A stretch of DNA of 64,000 nt from Arthrobacter livingstonensis (GTDB lineage: Bacteria > Actinomycetota > Actinomycetes > Actinomycetales > Micrococcaceae): assembly GCF_003219815.1 (NCBI RefSeq), contig NZ_QJVD01000007.1, positions 62,001-126,000 of the forward strand. The letters run 5' to 3'. The position numbers and the translations under genes were made by a program. Shown piece after piece: positions 8,943-17,259 of this stretch. The notes under the pieces were generated by a model, which was given only the letters and a program-made list of their open reading frames with translations, was not told the origin of the DNA and made no database searches. Each line of letters starts with the position of its first letter. Within the stretch, counting starts at the first letter, position 1.

Positions 8943-9935
8943 ATGAGAAAACCAAAGCCACTGCCCTCGCCGCTTGCTCAGCAGCCGTTCACGCTGGCAG
9001 AAGCGCTCGAGGCCGGACTGACCCGCGCCAGAACCCGGGCGGGAGATTTATGGACACCCAGCCGGGAGATACGCCTGCCACGGGCAACCGCCTTCGGTCT
9101 GCTCGAGAGTTGCCGGGCACTTGTCTCCGTAACGCCCTCCAGCGTGGTCAGCCACATTACTGCCGCCAAAATCCACGGACTTTACCTCCCCCTGCGATTT
9201 GAGAACGAGCAAGGTTTCCACCTGTCCAAAAAAGTCGGGACGGGCCGGCCTCAACGCAGGCATGTCCGTGGCCATGAACTCTGTCTGGGTCCAGGCGACG
9301 TTGTCATGATTCGCGGCGTTCCAGCCACATCCGTACAGCGGACACTGTTGGATATTGCCCCGCTGCTCAGCGTCGAGGAACTCGTAGTGGTTGCCGACCA
9401 AATGGTTTGCGCCCACCACTACAGTTTTGGCCCCGTCAAAATTGCCATGGTGGAACTCGGCGACCTCAATAACTATGTCGCACGGCACGCTGGAATGAGA
9501 GCGATGCGCAAGGTGCGGGCCGCCATGGAGTTGGTCCGGGTCGGTTCAGATTCACCCCCTGAAACCCGCCTCCGCCTGCTGATCAGCATGTCTCCATTGC
9601 CAATTTTTGAGTGCAACTTCGAACTCAAGGACGACAACGGCAAAGGCAGGATTGCCCCCGATCTGGCCTGCCGAAGGTATCGCACCTGCGCAGAGTACGA
9701 CGGCGCGCATCACTTCAGCCCCGACCAACAGTCCAAGGACCACGACAGGGACTTCATCACGAAGTCCCTCGGGTGGCACCAAGTGCTGATCAACAAGGAC
9801 GACATGGCGAAAGGGAAGTTGGTGGTTGTCACCAAGATTGCGCGGATGCTTGTGCTTGGAGGGTGGCCCGATCCGCAAAACTTGGCCTGCCGGTCGCTGA
9901 GGGGTGAACTACACACCCGCAAGGACTTCGCCTGA
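8943..9935 (+). CDS. AbiEi/DUF559-type protein with endonuclease-like fold
   Basis: 330 residues from ATG 8943; a frame open from 8781 would start inside the palindromic repeat. The first half resembles the AbiEi antitoxin-type region common in actinobacteria (TPSSVVSHITAAKIHGLYLP, then RGVPATSVQRTLLDIAPLL). The C-terminal part resembles the Vsr/DUF559 fold: SPPETRLRLLI, APDLACRRYRTCAEYDG with the E-x-D pair, then HDRDFITKSLGWHQVLIN. The usual nuclease Lys is replaced by Asp, as in many DUF559 proteins, so catalysis is uncertain. No partner toxin gene lies beside it; a role in defence or toxin-antitoxin biology is only a family-level guess. Confidence 0.7.
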   Translation: MRKPKPLPSPLAQQPFTLAEALEAGLTRARTRAGDLWTPSREIRLPRATAFGLLESCRALVSVTPSSVVSHITAAKIHGLYLPLRFENEQGFHLSKKVGTGRPQRRHVRGHELCLGPGDVVMIRGVPATSVQRTLLDIAPLLSVEELVVVADQMVCAHHYSFGPVKIAMVELGDLNNYVARHAGMRAMRKVRAAMELVRVGSDSPPETRLRLLISMSPLPIFECNFELKDDNGKGRIAPDLACRRYRTCAEYDGAHHFSPDQQSKDHDRDFITKSLGWHQVLINKDDMAKGKLVVVTKIARMLVLGGWPDPQNLACRSLRGELHTRKDFA

Positions 9936-9960
9936 TCCGACGCTGAGTCCCCGTCAGCAG

Positions 9961-10016
9961 CGACCCGTGAGATATGGCGGTTTGGGCCTTTCAAAGCCAC
10001 CATATCTCACGGTTCG
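9961..10016. repeat. Palindromic repeat, copy 2
   Basis: Inverted repeat with 20-bp arms: CGACCCGTGAGATATGGCGG (9961-9980) and CCACCATATCTCACGGTTCG (9997-10016), pairing with two mismatches. Outer and inner sequence match copy 1 at 8767-8824. It lies between the AbiEi-like stop and the convergent fprA stop; the remaining bases of this 200-base gap hold no convincing gene. Confidence 0.7.
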
Positions 10017-10135
10017 CGGCGACGGGTCGCTTCCGACGGCAGATGGAAAGCGGCACATCGTTGAGGCCCACGACCCTGACGACGCGATGATGACCGTCGC
10101 CACCAACCTGGCGCCGGAGCGAAAATAAGAGGGCG

Positions 10136-11662
10136 CTAGCCCACGACGGCGGCCGCACCGCGGGAAACGCTGACCATGTCCTCGCGGGACACCACCTTCA
10201 CGCGCTCGCGCTGGACGGGGCCGTTGGCGGACGCCTCGGCGCCCAGTGCTTTCTCATGGGCGTCCAGCTCGTGCCAGCCTTCCCAGGTGGTGTACTCCAC
10301 GCCCCGGGACTCGAGCATTTCGGCGATGGCCCCGGACTCCTGCACGACGGCGGTCGGCAGCCCCCCGCGGTCCGCGAGCAGGTGCGTAATGGTTTCCAGG
10401 GCGTCGCCCTTGGTGCTGCCGATCAGGCCCACGGGCCCGCGCTTGATCCAGCCCGTTGCATACACTCCCGGCACTTGGGCGCCGTCGGCACCCAGCACGC
10501 GACCGCCGTCGTTCACCACCACGCCGCGGCGGTGGTCAAACTCTACGTCCGGCAGGGCGGAGCCAAAGTAGCCCACCGAGCGATACACGGCCTGGACCGG
10601 GTAGTCGATGAACTCGCCGGTGCCGCGGACATTGCCCGTGCCGTCCAGCTCGGTGCGCTCAAACTTGATGCCGGCAACCTTGCCGCCCTCCCCCGTGATC
10701 TCCACGGGGTTGTGCAGGAAGTGCAGGTGCAGGCGGCGGGAGGCGCCCGTGGCGGGGTCCGCGGCGTCGTCGTCCTGCTCCACGAGCCAGTTGGTCAGCG
10801 TATTCACCATGGTCTTGACCTGGTTGTTGGTCTTCACCGCGGTGTCGGAGGCCTCGTCAAAGTCGAAGTCCTCCTCGTACAGGACGATGTCCACATCGCG
10901 GGAATGGCTGAGCTCGCGTAGTTCCATGGGCGTGAACTTCACCTGGGCCGGGCCTCGGCGGCCGAAAATGTGCACATCCGTGACCGGCGAGGCCTTCAAG
11001 CCAGCGTAGACGTTGTCCGGGATTTCGGTGACGAGCAGGTCGTCGGCATGCTTCGAGAGCACCCGTGCAACGTCCAGCGCCACGTTGCCGTTGCCGATCA
11101 CCGCGATTTCCTTCGCCGTCAGCGGCCACTCGCGGGACACGTCCGGGTGGCCGTCGTACCAGGAGACAAAGTCCGCGCCGCCGTAGGAGCCCTCCAGCTC
11201 GATCCCTGGGATGTTCAGGTCCGCATCCTTGATGGCGCCGGTGGCGAAGATCACGGCGTCGTAGTGGGTTTGCAGGTCCTCGAGCGAGAGGTCCGTGCCA
11301 TAGTCCACGTTGCCGAAGAAGCGGATGTCGCCGCGGTCCAGCACCTTGTGCAGGGCGTTCACAATGCCCTTGATGCGGGGGTGATCCGGGGCCACGCCGT
11401 AACGGATCAGCCCGTACGGCGCCGGGTATCGGTCAAAGAGGTCGATCGCCAGGACCAGGCCGTCCGACACTTCCTGGCTCTTGGTCAGCATGTCCGCGGC
11501 ATACACGCCGGCGGGGCCGGAGCCGATGACGGCAATGCGCAGCGGGCACCCGGCGGTGCCGCGGGCAGCGCCGGACGAAGTCAAGGGGGTGGTGGATGAC
11601 AAGGCTGTGCTCGTTTCTGTGTAATTCGAAGTCTGTGTAACTCGAAGAGGGCCTGGGGACAA
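10136..11662 (-). CDS. fprA: FAD-dependent ferredoxin--NADP+ reductase (FprA type)
   Basis: 508 residues if the TTG at 11662 is used; the first 40 residues are poorly conserved and a later start (e.g. TTG near residue 21) is possible. The adrenodoxin-reductase type fold is clear: FAD-binding IAVIGSGPAGVYAADML, YGVAPDHPRIKG, NADP-binding IAVIGNGNVALDVARVL, and a C-terminal ATGWIKRGPVGLIGSTKGDA. It moves electrons between NADPH and ferredoxin. As the last gene after cysG and ssuABC it could feed the ferredoxin-dependent sulfite reductase encoded nearby. Its start lies 2 bases past the cysG stop. Confidence 0.9.
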   Translation of the reverse strand: MSPGPLRVTQTSNYTETSTALSSTTPLTSSGAARGTAGCPLRIAVIGSGPAGVYAADMLTKSQEVSDGLVLAIDLFDRYPAPYGLIRYGVAPDHPRIKGIVNALHKVLDRGDIRFFGNVDYGTDLSLEDLQTHYDAVIFATGAIKDADLNIPGIELEGSYGGADFVSWYDGHPDVSREWPLTAKEIAVIGNGNVALDVARVLSKHADDLLVTEIPDNVYAGLKASPVTDVHIFGRRGPAQVKFTPMELRELSHSRDVDIVLYEEDFDFDEASDTAVKTNNQVKTMVNTLTNWLVEQDDDAADPATGASRRLHLHFLHNPVEITGEGGKVAGIKFERTELDGTGNVRGTGEFIDYPVQAVYRSVGYFGSALPDVEFDHRRGVVVNDGGRVLGADGAQVPGVYATGWIKRGPVGLIGSTKGDALETITHLLADRGGLPTAVVQESGAIAEMLESRGVEYTTWEGWHELDAHEKALGAEASANGPVQRERVKVVSREDMVSVSRGAAAVVG

Positions 11663-11664
11663 GT

Positions 11665-12909
11665 CTAAGAGAGTGCGCTTGAAGTTTCCCGCGTGCCGTA
11701 GTGGGCCGTGGCCAGAGCGGCCGGGGCCAGCGGACTGACCCGCACCACGTCGCCGACGACGACGACCGCCGGGTTTCGCACCCGGCCCGCCTGCGCCTGG
11801 GCCACGATGGTGCCAAGGGTACCAATGGTGACGCGCTGGTTTCTGGCGAAGCCGTTCTCGATGATGGCCACGGGGCAGTCCGGACCGCGCCCCGCCGCCT
11901 GCAGGGTGGGAATGGAGCGGTTCAGCGTGCCCACGCCCATCAACAGGATGACCGTGTGGTCGCTGCCTTCCGGGACGTTATCCAGCTCCTCATGGCCGCT
12001 CACCATGGTGAACGCCTTGGCCAGGCCGCGGTGCGTGACCGGGATGCCGGCGGCGGCCGGGACGCTGACCGCGCTGGTGACCCCGGGGACCACTTCCACG
12101 TCCACGCCGTTGTCGCGGCAGGCGATGGCCTCCTCGCCGCCGCGGCCCAGCACGTACGGGTCGCCGCCCTTGAGCCGGACCACACGGTTCCCGTTTTCGG
12201 CTTCGCGGACCAGAATGGCGTTGATTTCGGTTTGCGGGACGGGATGGTGGCCTGGCGTTTTGCCGACCTCGATGACCCTGACGTCCTCCCCCAGCCCTTC
12301 GAGGAGGCCGCGCGGGCCGAGCCTGTCCGCCACGACGACGTCGGCCTCGGCCAGCAGCCGCCGGCCGCGAACCGTGATGAGGTCCTCGGCGCCGGGCCCG
12401 CCGCCGACCAGGGCCACGGAGCCGCGTTGAGTCTTGCGGTACCGCCGCAGCGGCAACTCGCCGCCTTCCAGCGAAGACTTGATGGCGTTGCGGATGGCGA
12501 CGGCGCGCAGCGGGTCTCCCCCCGCATTGACGGCAATCTTGACGTCCTCCACGGTGGCGACGGCGGGCGTCCAGGCCGCCGAGTCGTCCGCGTGGGAGTG
12601 GTTGACGCACCAGACGCGCTGCGCCTCGGCGTCGGCCGCCACGCGGGCATCGACGTCGGGGATATCGCTGGCCGCCACGGCAAACCAGGCGTTGTCCATG
12701 TCGCTGGCGCGGTAGTCGCGCGCCTCCCAAGTCAGGAGGCCCGCAAGGTCCCGGGCCACGGGGCTGAGGAGGGGAGCCACCAGCGTGACGTCAGCTCCGG
12801 CGTCGAGCAGGGTCTTGGCGCGGCGCGCAGCAACGGCGCCGCCGCCCACCACAAGGGCGGGACGGCCCAGGAGCCGCAGCGAGGTTGGAAAGAGATCGAC
12901 TAGTGCCAT
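11665..12909 (-). CDS. cysG: Siroheme synthase: precorrin-2 dehydrogenase/ferrochelatase fused to uroporphyrinogen-III C-methyltransferase
   Basis: 414 residues from ATG 12909. The N-terminal Met8-like domain (about 1-160) starts ALVVGGGAVAARRAKTLLDA, an NAD-binding fold for precorrin-2 oxidation and iron insertion. The C-terminal SUMT domain (about 168-405) has VALVGGGPGAEDLITVRG, VVVADRLG, VRLKGGDPYVLGRGGEEA and PGVTSAVSVPAAAGIPVTHR for SAM-dependent methylation. It makes the siroheme needed by the sulfite reductase at 24928-26697. Somewhat shorter than enterobacterial CysG but both halves are complete. Confidence 0.92.
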   Translation of the reverse strand: MALVDLFPTSLRLLGRPALVVGGGAVAARRAKTLLDAGADVTLVAPLLSPVARDLAGLLTWEARDYRASDMDNAWFAVAASDIPDVDARVAADAEAQRVWCVNHSHADDSAAWTPAVATVEDVKIAVNAGGDPLRAVAIRNAIKSSLEGGELPLRRYRKTQRGSVALVGGGPGAEDLITVRGRRLLAEADVVVADRLGPRGLLEGLGEDVRVIEVGKTPGHHPVPQTEINAILVREAENGNRVVRLKGGDPYVLGRGGEEAIACRDNGVDVEVVPGVTSAVSVPAAAGIPVTHRGLAKAFTMVSGHEELDNVPEGSDHTVILLMGVGTLNRSIPTLQAAGRGPDCPVAIIENGFARNQRVTIGTLGTIVAQAQAGRVRNPAVVVVGDVVRVSPLAPAALATAHYGTRETSSALS

Positions 12910-13060
12910 GGAATGACCTTAGGGACTGGAAATATTGCGGTTCAAGACGTTCGTTACACCAGTTCATGTGGCGTCACGCGGGGACACATTCACCGGAGCC
13001 CGGTGCACCCGCGAGACCGGGGCCAACCCGCGAACGCACCCACAAAGATACACCGCCCTC

Positions 13061-13120
13061 GCGGCTTGGCCCCGTTTTCGACATCCAGCGCGCCAGTGGC
13101 TGCGGTTTGGCCCCGTTTTC
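13061..13120. repeat. Pair of 19-bp direct repeats, 41 bases apart
   Basis: GCGGCTTGGCCCCGTTTTC at 13061-13079 recurs with one change at 13102-13120. Both lie in the 299-base gap upstream of cysG, which has no credible gene. The 41-base period is close to four helical turns, so tandem protein sites upstream of cysG are possible; the same period is seen for another pair at 45456-45520. Confidence 0.45.
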
Positions 13121-13150
13121 AGGGATTGGAACGTTCGCGGGAGCGGGTGG

Positions 13151-13209
13151 TGGGCCCACGGGCGCGAGGGGCCCCAGCCGAGGCACGAGGTTGCGGAGCG
13201 GCCGGGGAC
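13151..13209. repeat. GC-rich coding-edge repeat, copy at the end of ssuC
   Basis: Reads TGGGCCCACGGGCGCGAGGG then GCCCCAGCCGAGG, a gagg-TTGCGGAGCG stretch and CCGGGGAC, matching the repeat inside cysD (23899-23985) and in diverged form that in menD (44750-44810). It ends at the stop codon of ssuC (13209-13211), so insertion may have set the present C-terminus. Confidence 0.6.
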
Positions 13210-14105
13210 TACCGCGTACTGCCGGCCAGCAGGCCCCGTCCGCGCAGCAGGCGCTTTTCCACGGGAGCAAACACGAGCAGTTCCACGGCGATGCCTACGA
13301 AGAGGATGACCAGGATCGCGGACATCACGATGCCCATGTCCGCCAGCTGGCGGCCCTGTTCCAATAGCGAGCCCAGGCCGAAACCCAGGGTGCCGCCCAT
13401 CGCGATGATTTCAGCCGCCATCAGCGAGCGCCAGGAAAACGCCCAGCCCTGCTTCAGCCCGCCCACGTAGCCGGGCAGCGCCGCGGGCAGCACCACATGG
13501 ACGGCCATCTCCCAGCGGGACGCGCCCAGGATGCTGCCCACGCGCCGGTACTGGGGCGGAATCTGGTCCACCCCGGAAATCAGCCCGTTGATGATGGAGG
13601 GAATTGCGCCCATGAACATGACGAAGTACACGGTGGCGTCGCTGAGCCCGAACCAGATGATGGCGGCTGGCACCCACGCAACGGAAGGCAGCACCTGCAG
13701 GCCGGACACCAGCGGCCCAAACGCCCGCCGAAGCAGGCGGACCTGGGACAGCAGCAAGCCGATGGGCGTGGCCACCACAATGCTGATGGCGAAGCCGACG
13801 ACGCCGCGCTGCAGCGACGTCCAGATGGCCTCCTGCGCGGTGCCTTCCTGCCAGAGCAGTCCCAGGGAGCCGAGCACGTCCAGCGGTCCCGGCACCTGGT
13901 CGCGGCGCCGGAAGCCAAGTGACACGTAAAACTGCCACGCCAGCACCAAAAAGACCACAGCGGCCAGCGGCAGCAGCACCCGGGAGAGATCGGTCCTCTT
14001 ACGGCGTGCCGTCTCGGACTGCAGCGAGTCCAGCCCCGCCCCCAGGGAGCGCATCTCCTCTGCGCTGCCACGCTTGAGCAGGGGCGGGGTGACGGTATCA
14101 GGCAT
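13209..14105 (-). CDS. ssuC: ABC transporter permease, sulfonate/taurine type
   Basis: 298 residues with a cytosolic N-terminus of about 45 residues, then six or more membrane segments starting LLPLAAVVFLVLAWQFYVS. The BPD-transport inner-membrane domain is marked by the SVAWVPAAIIWFGLSDATVY region and the EAA-type loop (GSILGASRWEMAVHVVLPAA). It overlaps ssuB by 8 bases and is third in an ssuABC operon. The exact substrate (alkanesulfonate, taurine or another organosulfur compound) cannot be read from sequence. A GC-rich repeat abuts the stop codon. Confidence 0.85.
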   Translation of the reverse strand: MPDTVTPPLLKRGSAEEMRSLGAGLDSLQSETARRKRTDLSRVLLPLAAVVFLVLAWQFYVSLGFRRRDQVPGPLDVLGSLGLLWQEGTAQEAIWTSLQRGVVGFAISIVVATPIGLLLSQVRLLRRAFGPLVSGLQVLPSVAWVPAAIIWFGLSDATVYFVMFMGAIPSIINGLISGVDQIPPQYRRVGSILGASRWEMAVHVVLPAALPGYVGGLKQGWAFSWRSLMAAEIIAMGGTLGFGLGSLLEQGRQLADMGIVMSAILVILFVGIAVELLVFAPVEKRLLRGRGLLAGSTR

Positions 14106-14916
14106 GGCGGCGAATCTCCTCGCGCAGTCGGGCGGTGATGTCGCCGGTCAGTTCCACGGCCTTGGCGGCGTTGGTCCGGTGCTCCTCGGAGACCTGCCAT
14201 TCGGCCACCACGGTGCCCGGCCGTGAGGAGAGCAGCAGGACCCGCTGGCCGAGCCGCACGGCCTCGCGCACATTGTGGGTGACAAAGATGATGGTGCGGC
14301 CGGTTTCCTTCCACACCCTCTCCAGCTCGTTGTGCAGCAGGTCGCGGGTGATGGCGTCAAGGGCGGCAAACGGCTCGTCCATCAGCAGCAGCGCCCGGTC
14401 CTGGGCGAGCGAGCGGGCGAGCGCCACGCGTTGGCGCATGCCGCCGGACAGCTCGTGCGGGCGCTTGTCCGCAGCATTCCCCAGATTTACCAGTTCCAGC
14501 AGCTCCCCGGCGCGCACCCTGCGTTCGGCCCTGCCCACGCCACGCAGCTTCAGCGCCAGCTCCACATTGCCGCGGGCACTCAGCCACGGAAACAGCGAGG
14601 CATCCTGAAACATGAAGGCCGCCCCGTCCGACGGCACCTCGAGGGCGCCGGAGCTGGGCACATCGAGCCCCGAAATGATGTTCAGCAGCGTCGACTTTCC
14701 ACAGCCCGAGGCGCCCAACAGGGCCACAAATTCGCCCTGCCGCACCGTGGCATTGATGTCCTCGAGGACCGCTGGGCCGGCACCAAAGCGCTTACCCACG
14801 TTTTCCAGTACGACGGCGGGAGCCCGGTCTTGTTGCCCGTTCTCCGTGCGCCGTCCACCAGCCGCAGCCAGGGCTTCAGCGGCCAAGGCCTGCGTTTGGG
14901 TGAGCGTCTCTGTCAT
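14098..14916 (-). CDS. ssuB: ABC transporter ATP-binding protein, sulfonate/taurine type
   Basis: 272 residues. Walker A GASGCGKST, Q-loop FMFQDASLFPWLS, signature LSGGMRQRVALARSLA, Walker B LLLMDEPFAALD and switch His in IIFVTHNVREA are all present. An extra N-terminus of about 35 residues precedes the domain. It powers uptake together with the downstream permease; its ATG overlaps the ssuA stop in a four-base ATGA-type junction. Confidence 0.88.
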   Translation of the reverse strand: MTETLTQTQALAAEALAAAGGRRTENGQQDRAPAVVLENVGKRFGAGPAVLEDINATVRQGEFVALLGASGCGKSTLLNIISGLDVPSSGALEVPSDGAAFMFQDASLFPWLSARGNVELALKLRGVGRAERRVRAGELLELVNLGNAADKRPHELSGGMRQRVALARSLAQDRALLLMDEPFAALDAITRDLLHNELERVWKETGRTIIFVTHNVREAVRLGQRVLLLSSRPGTVVAEWQVSEEHRTNAAKAVELTGDITARLREEIRRHA

Positions 14917-16070
14917 TGTGTCCCCAGCCCGGTTGCCGACACGGGCTTTTCCCCGGCAGACTTCAACGCCTTGTTGAGCGGTCCAAGGTCAAAGATGCCC
15001 TTAATGTCCGCCTGCCTGGTCACCCCGGCCGCCACCCCGTGTGCCAGAAGCTCGGGGAACGTCCCCGCCAGTGGATCGGCGGAGAACGTCAACTCGGTCA
15101 GCGATCTGTCAATGACGTTCTGGGCCAGCGGCTTTCCGGCGGCCACCTTCAACCCGGCATTGAGTACTGCTGCCGATTCGGCCTTGTGCGTGTTGAGCCA
15201 CTTGACGGAGTCCACGTGGCCTTTCAACAGTGCCTCGACGGTCTGCGGATGCGCCTCCAGGTACGACTTGTTGACTATTAGCACGGTTGTGCTAAATTGT
15301 CCTTTGTCCCAGAGATCGGCTTCATTGACCAGCACCTTGGCTCCGGCCTGGAGCACCAAACGGGAGGCCCAGGGCTCGGGCAGCCACGCGCCGTCGAGCT
15401 TGCCGTCCTGGAAGAGCTTGAGGGTCTGGGCGTTGTCGGTGGGGTTGATGGTGACGTCCCCGCCGCCGCCAGGGGTGGTTTTGAAGCCCTGGCCGGCCAG
15501 CCAGGAACGGAGCGCCACATCCTGGGTGCCACCGAGCTGCGGAGATGCCAGCACCTTGCCCCTGAGCTGCGCGGCGGAGGTGATGGAGGGCTTGACCACC
15601 AGCTGCGCGCCGCCACTCGTTGCCCCGGCGATGATCCGGATGGAGGCGCCGCTGCTCTTGACATAGGAGTTGATGGCGGGGTTTGGGCCCAGGTAGGCGG
15701 CGTCAATGGCCCCGGCGTTCAGGGCTTCAATGGCGGACGGCCCGGCGTTGAACACCTGGGTGCTCAGCTTCGTGGCCCCCAGGTCCTTGGCGAAGATGCC
15801 CTCCTGCAGGCCGGCCAGGGCCGGGGCGTGCGTGACGTTGCCAAAGTACCCCAGCTTAAGCGTCGCCGCCGCGCTGGGCTGGGGAGCGGCGTCGTTCTTG
15901 GCAGCGTTGTTGTTGGCAGTAACGGAGGCGACGGCGGCGCCCGCACCAATCAGCGCCACGAGTGCGGCGACGGCGATGATTTCCACTGCGCGGCGCTTGC
16001 GCTTGGGCTTTTCGCCGGCGACGATCCGCGTGGTGCTCAGCTTCGGGGGGTGTTCGGGATGGTTTGGCAT
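14913..16070 (-). CDS. ssuA: ABC transporter substrate-binding protein, aliphatic sulfonate type
   Basis: 385 residues, preceded by AAAGGA. A basic stretch (KPKRKRRAVE) is followed by one hydrophobic segment (IIAVAALVALIGAGAAVASV) without a lipobox Cys, so anchoring is by an uncleaved helix or the signal is of an ordinary secretory type. The SsuA/NMT1-like fold shows LKLGYFGNVTHAPALAGLQEG, NAGAIDAAYLGPNPAIN, VLASPQLGGTQD and DGAWLPEPWASRLV. It delivers an organosulfur compound to SsuBC. An adjacent sulfur-assimilation operon supports this assignment. Confidence 0.85.
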   Translation of the reverse strand: MPNHPEHPPKLSTTRIVAGEKPKRKRRAVEIIAVAALVALIGAGAAVASVTANNNAAKNDAAPQPSAAATLKLGYFGNVTHAPALAGLQEGIFAKDLGATKLSTQVFNAGPSAIEALNAGAIDAAYLGPNPAINSYVKSSGASIRIIAGATSGGAQLVVKPSITSAAQLRGKVLASPQLGGTQDVALRSWLAGQGFKTTPGGGGDVTINPTDNAQTLKLFQDGKLDGAWLPEPWASRLVLQAGAKVLVNEADLWDKGQFSTTVLIVNKSYLEAHPQTVEALLKGHVDSVKWLNTHKAESAAVLNAGLKVAAGKPLAQNVIDRSLTELTFSADPLAGTFPELLAHGVAAGVTRQADIKGIFDLGPLNKALKSAGEKPVSATGLGTQ

Positions 16071-16108
16071 GGTTCAAATCCTTTGGTGGGTGAGGTGCGG
16101 GCGGGCTG

Positions 16109-16213
16109 CTAACGCGCGCTACATCGCGACAAGGTCATCCGTGGTGCGGGTGCCGTCGGGCGCCTCAGTGTGGTCCGGTCCGGAGTGCCGGCGGGCTCTG
16201 CCAAAGTGGTCAT
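16109..16213 (-). CDS. Possible leader peptide upstream of ssuA (low confidence)
   Basis: A 34-codon frame starts ATGACCACTTTGGCAGAG and ends in SRCSAR, with one Cys four residues from the end. It stops 38 bases before the ssuA start. A TAGCGT box lies 6 bases upstream of the ATG, so the message could be leaderless. Cys-containing leader peptides precede some actinobacterial sulfur genes; that analogy is the only support beyond position. Confidence 0.22.
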   Translation of the reverse strand: MTTLAEPAGTPDRTTLRRPTAPAPRMTLSRCSAR

Positions 16214-16341
16214 GGGTAAACGCTAGGGAATGGTGCGGGCGCGCTTCAACGGTTGGGACACCCGGGGTCACGGGGGTTCACGAGGCGTCATAAACCGCGG
16301 CCGTCCGGCGCCTACCGGACCCGCCGGGGGTCCTTGCGGTC

Positions 16342-17187
16342 TTATCTGCCGGGGGCCGTCCCTGAGGCCCGGCCGGGCTCCTGGCCGGGCTCCAGCCTTG
16401 GATCCCGGCCAACGGACCGCCGGTAGTTGCTCGGGGTAAATTCCAGGAACCGTTGAAAGTCATTGGCCAGGTGTGCCTGGTCGGCGTATCCGAATTCGGC
16501 GGCGACTGCCGCCAGGTCAAGCTCCGGATGCGTGCGTGACCGGTCGGCAGCCTCCTGCAGGCGGCGCCGTCGGATCAGCGCGGAGGGGCTCAGCCCCACG
16601 TACTTCTTCGCAAGGCGCTGGAGGGTCCTGGGGGAAACCGCGAGCCGTTCAGCGGCGTCCTCAATGCGGACCACGTCGTCGCGGCTGCCGATCAACTCAG
16701 CCATGGCGTTGGCCAGCAGGCCCTCCTCCGGGACCGCCGGGATGCGCTCCGCGAGCCAGCCCGAAAATGCCGTGACCGCGTTTTCGCCCCGTCCCTCGGG
16801 GTTTGTCCCACCCATGGCAGCGCTGACTGGTCCACGGAGTTCCGGGCAGTCAAGTGCCACCCTGACGTCCCGCAGGCTGCCCGGATCACCGGTGAAGAAG
16901 GGGACGGCCGCTGGAAGCAGGAGCGCACCCACGGCCCACCCACGGCCGGAGAGGTCCTGGTGCGAGGTGCGGGTTGTTGGGCCGGCGAGCTCCACCACGT
17001 CCTGCTGGACCACCAGGTTGCAGGCCGGGAAGGCAATCAATTGCTGGCGTGATGTTCTGCCCGGCTCAATGTCCCATTCCGGAATCCAAAACCACGCCAC
17101 CAAGTGTTCAACGTCCCCGGGCGCGGACAGGCGATGAAACGTCGGAAGCCGGGCGGGGTAAAGAATCCCCTTGAAGGAGCTGTCCAC
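16342..17187 (-). CDS. AraC-family transcriptional regulator
   Basis: 281 residues from GTG 17187. The N-terminal half is an effector domain of the DUF6597 kind (HLVAWFWIPEWDIEPG, FPACNLVVQQ). The C-terminal AraC double helix-turn-helix shows DAAERLAVSPRTLQRLAKKY and DLAAVAAEFGYADQAHLAND, closing with FLEFTPSNYRR. It is divergent from a VOC-domain gene 72 bases away, a common regulator-target arrangement. It opens the accessory stretch between the two sulfur blocks. The 270 bases on its 3' side, up to ssuA, hold only the possible leader frame. Confidence 0.85.
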   Translation of the reverse strand: MDSSFKGILYPARLPTFHRLSAPGDVEHLVAWFWIPEWDIEPGRTSRQQLIAFPACNLVVQQDVVELAGPTTRTSHQDLSGRGWAVGALLLPAAVPFFTGDPGSLRDVRVALDCPELRGPVSAAMGGTNPEGRGENAVTAFSGWLAERIPAVPEEGLLANAMAELIGSRDDVVRIEDAAERLAVSPRTLQRLAKKYVGLSPSALIRRRRLQEAADRSRTHPELDLAAVAAEFGYADQAHLANDFQRFLEFTPSNYRRSVGRDPRLEPGQEPGRASGTAPGR

Positions 17188-17259
17188 GTGGCCATTCTAT
17201 GATTGAGGTTGTCGCGAATCTACAAGCCCGCGGGACCGCCGGTGCGTAACGTAAGTTTT

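Noticed and set aside
9904-10128. 74-codon frame over palindrome copy 2
   Set aside because: It runs through the repeat, overlaps the end of the AbiEi-like gene and has no ribosome site.
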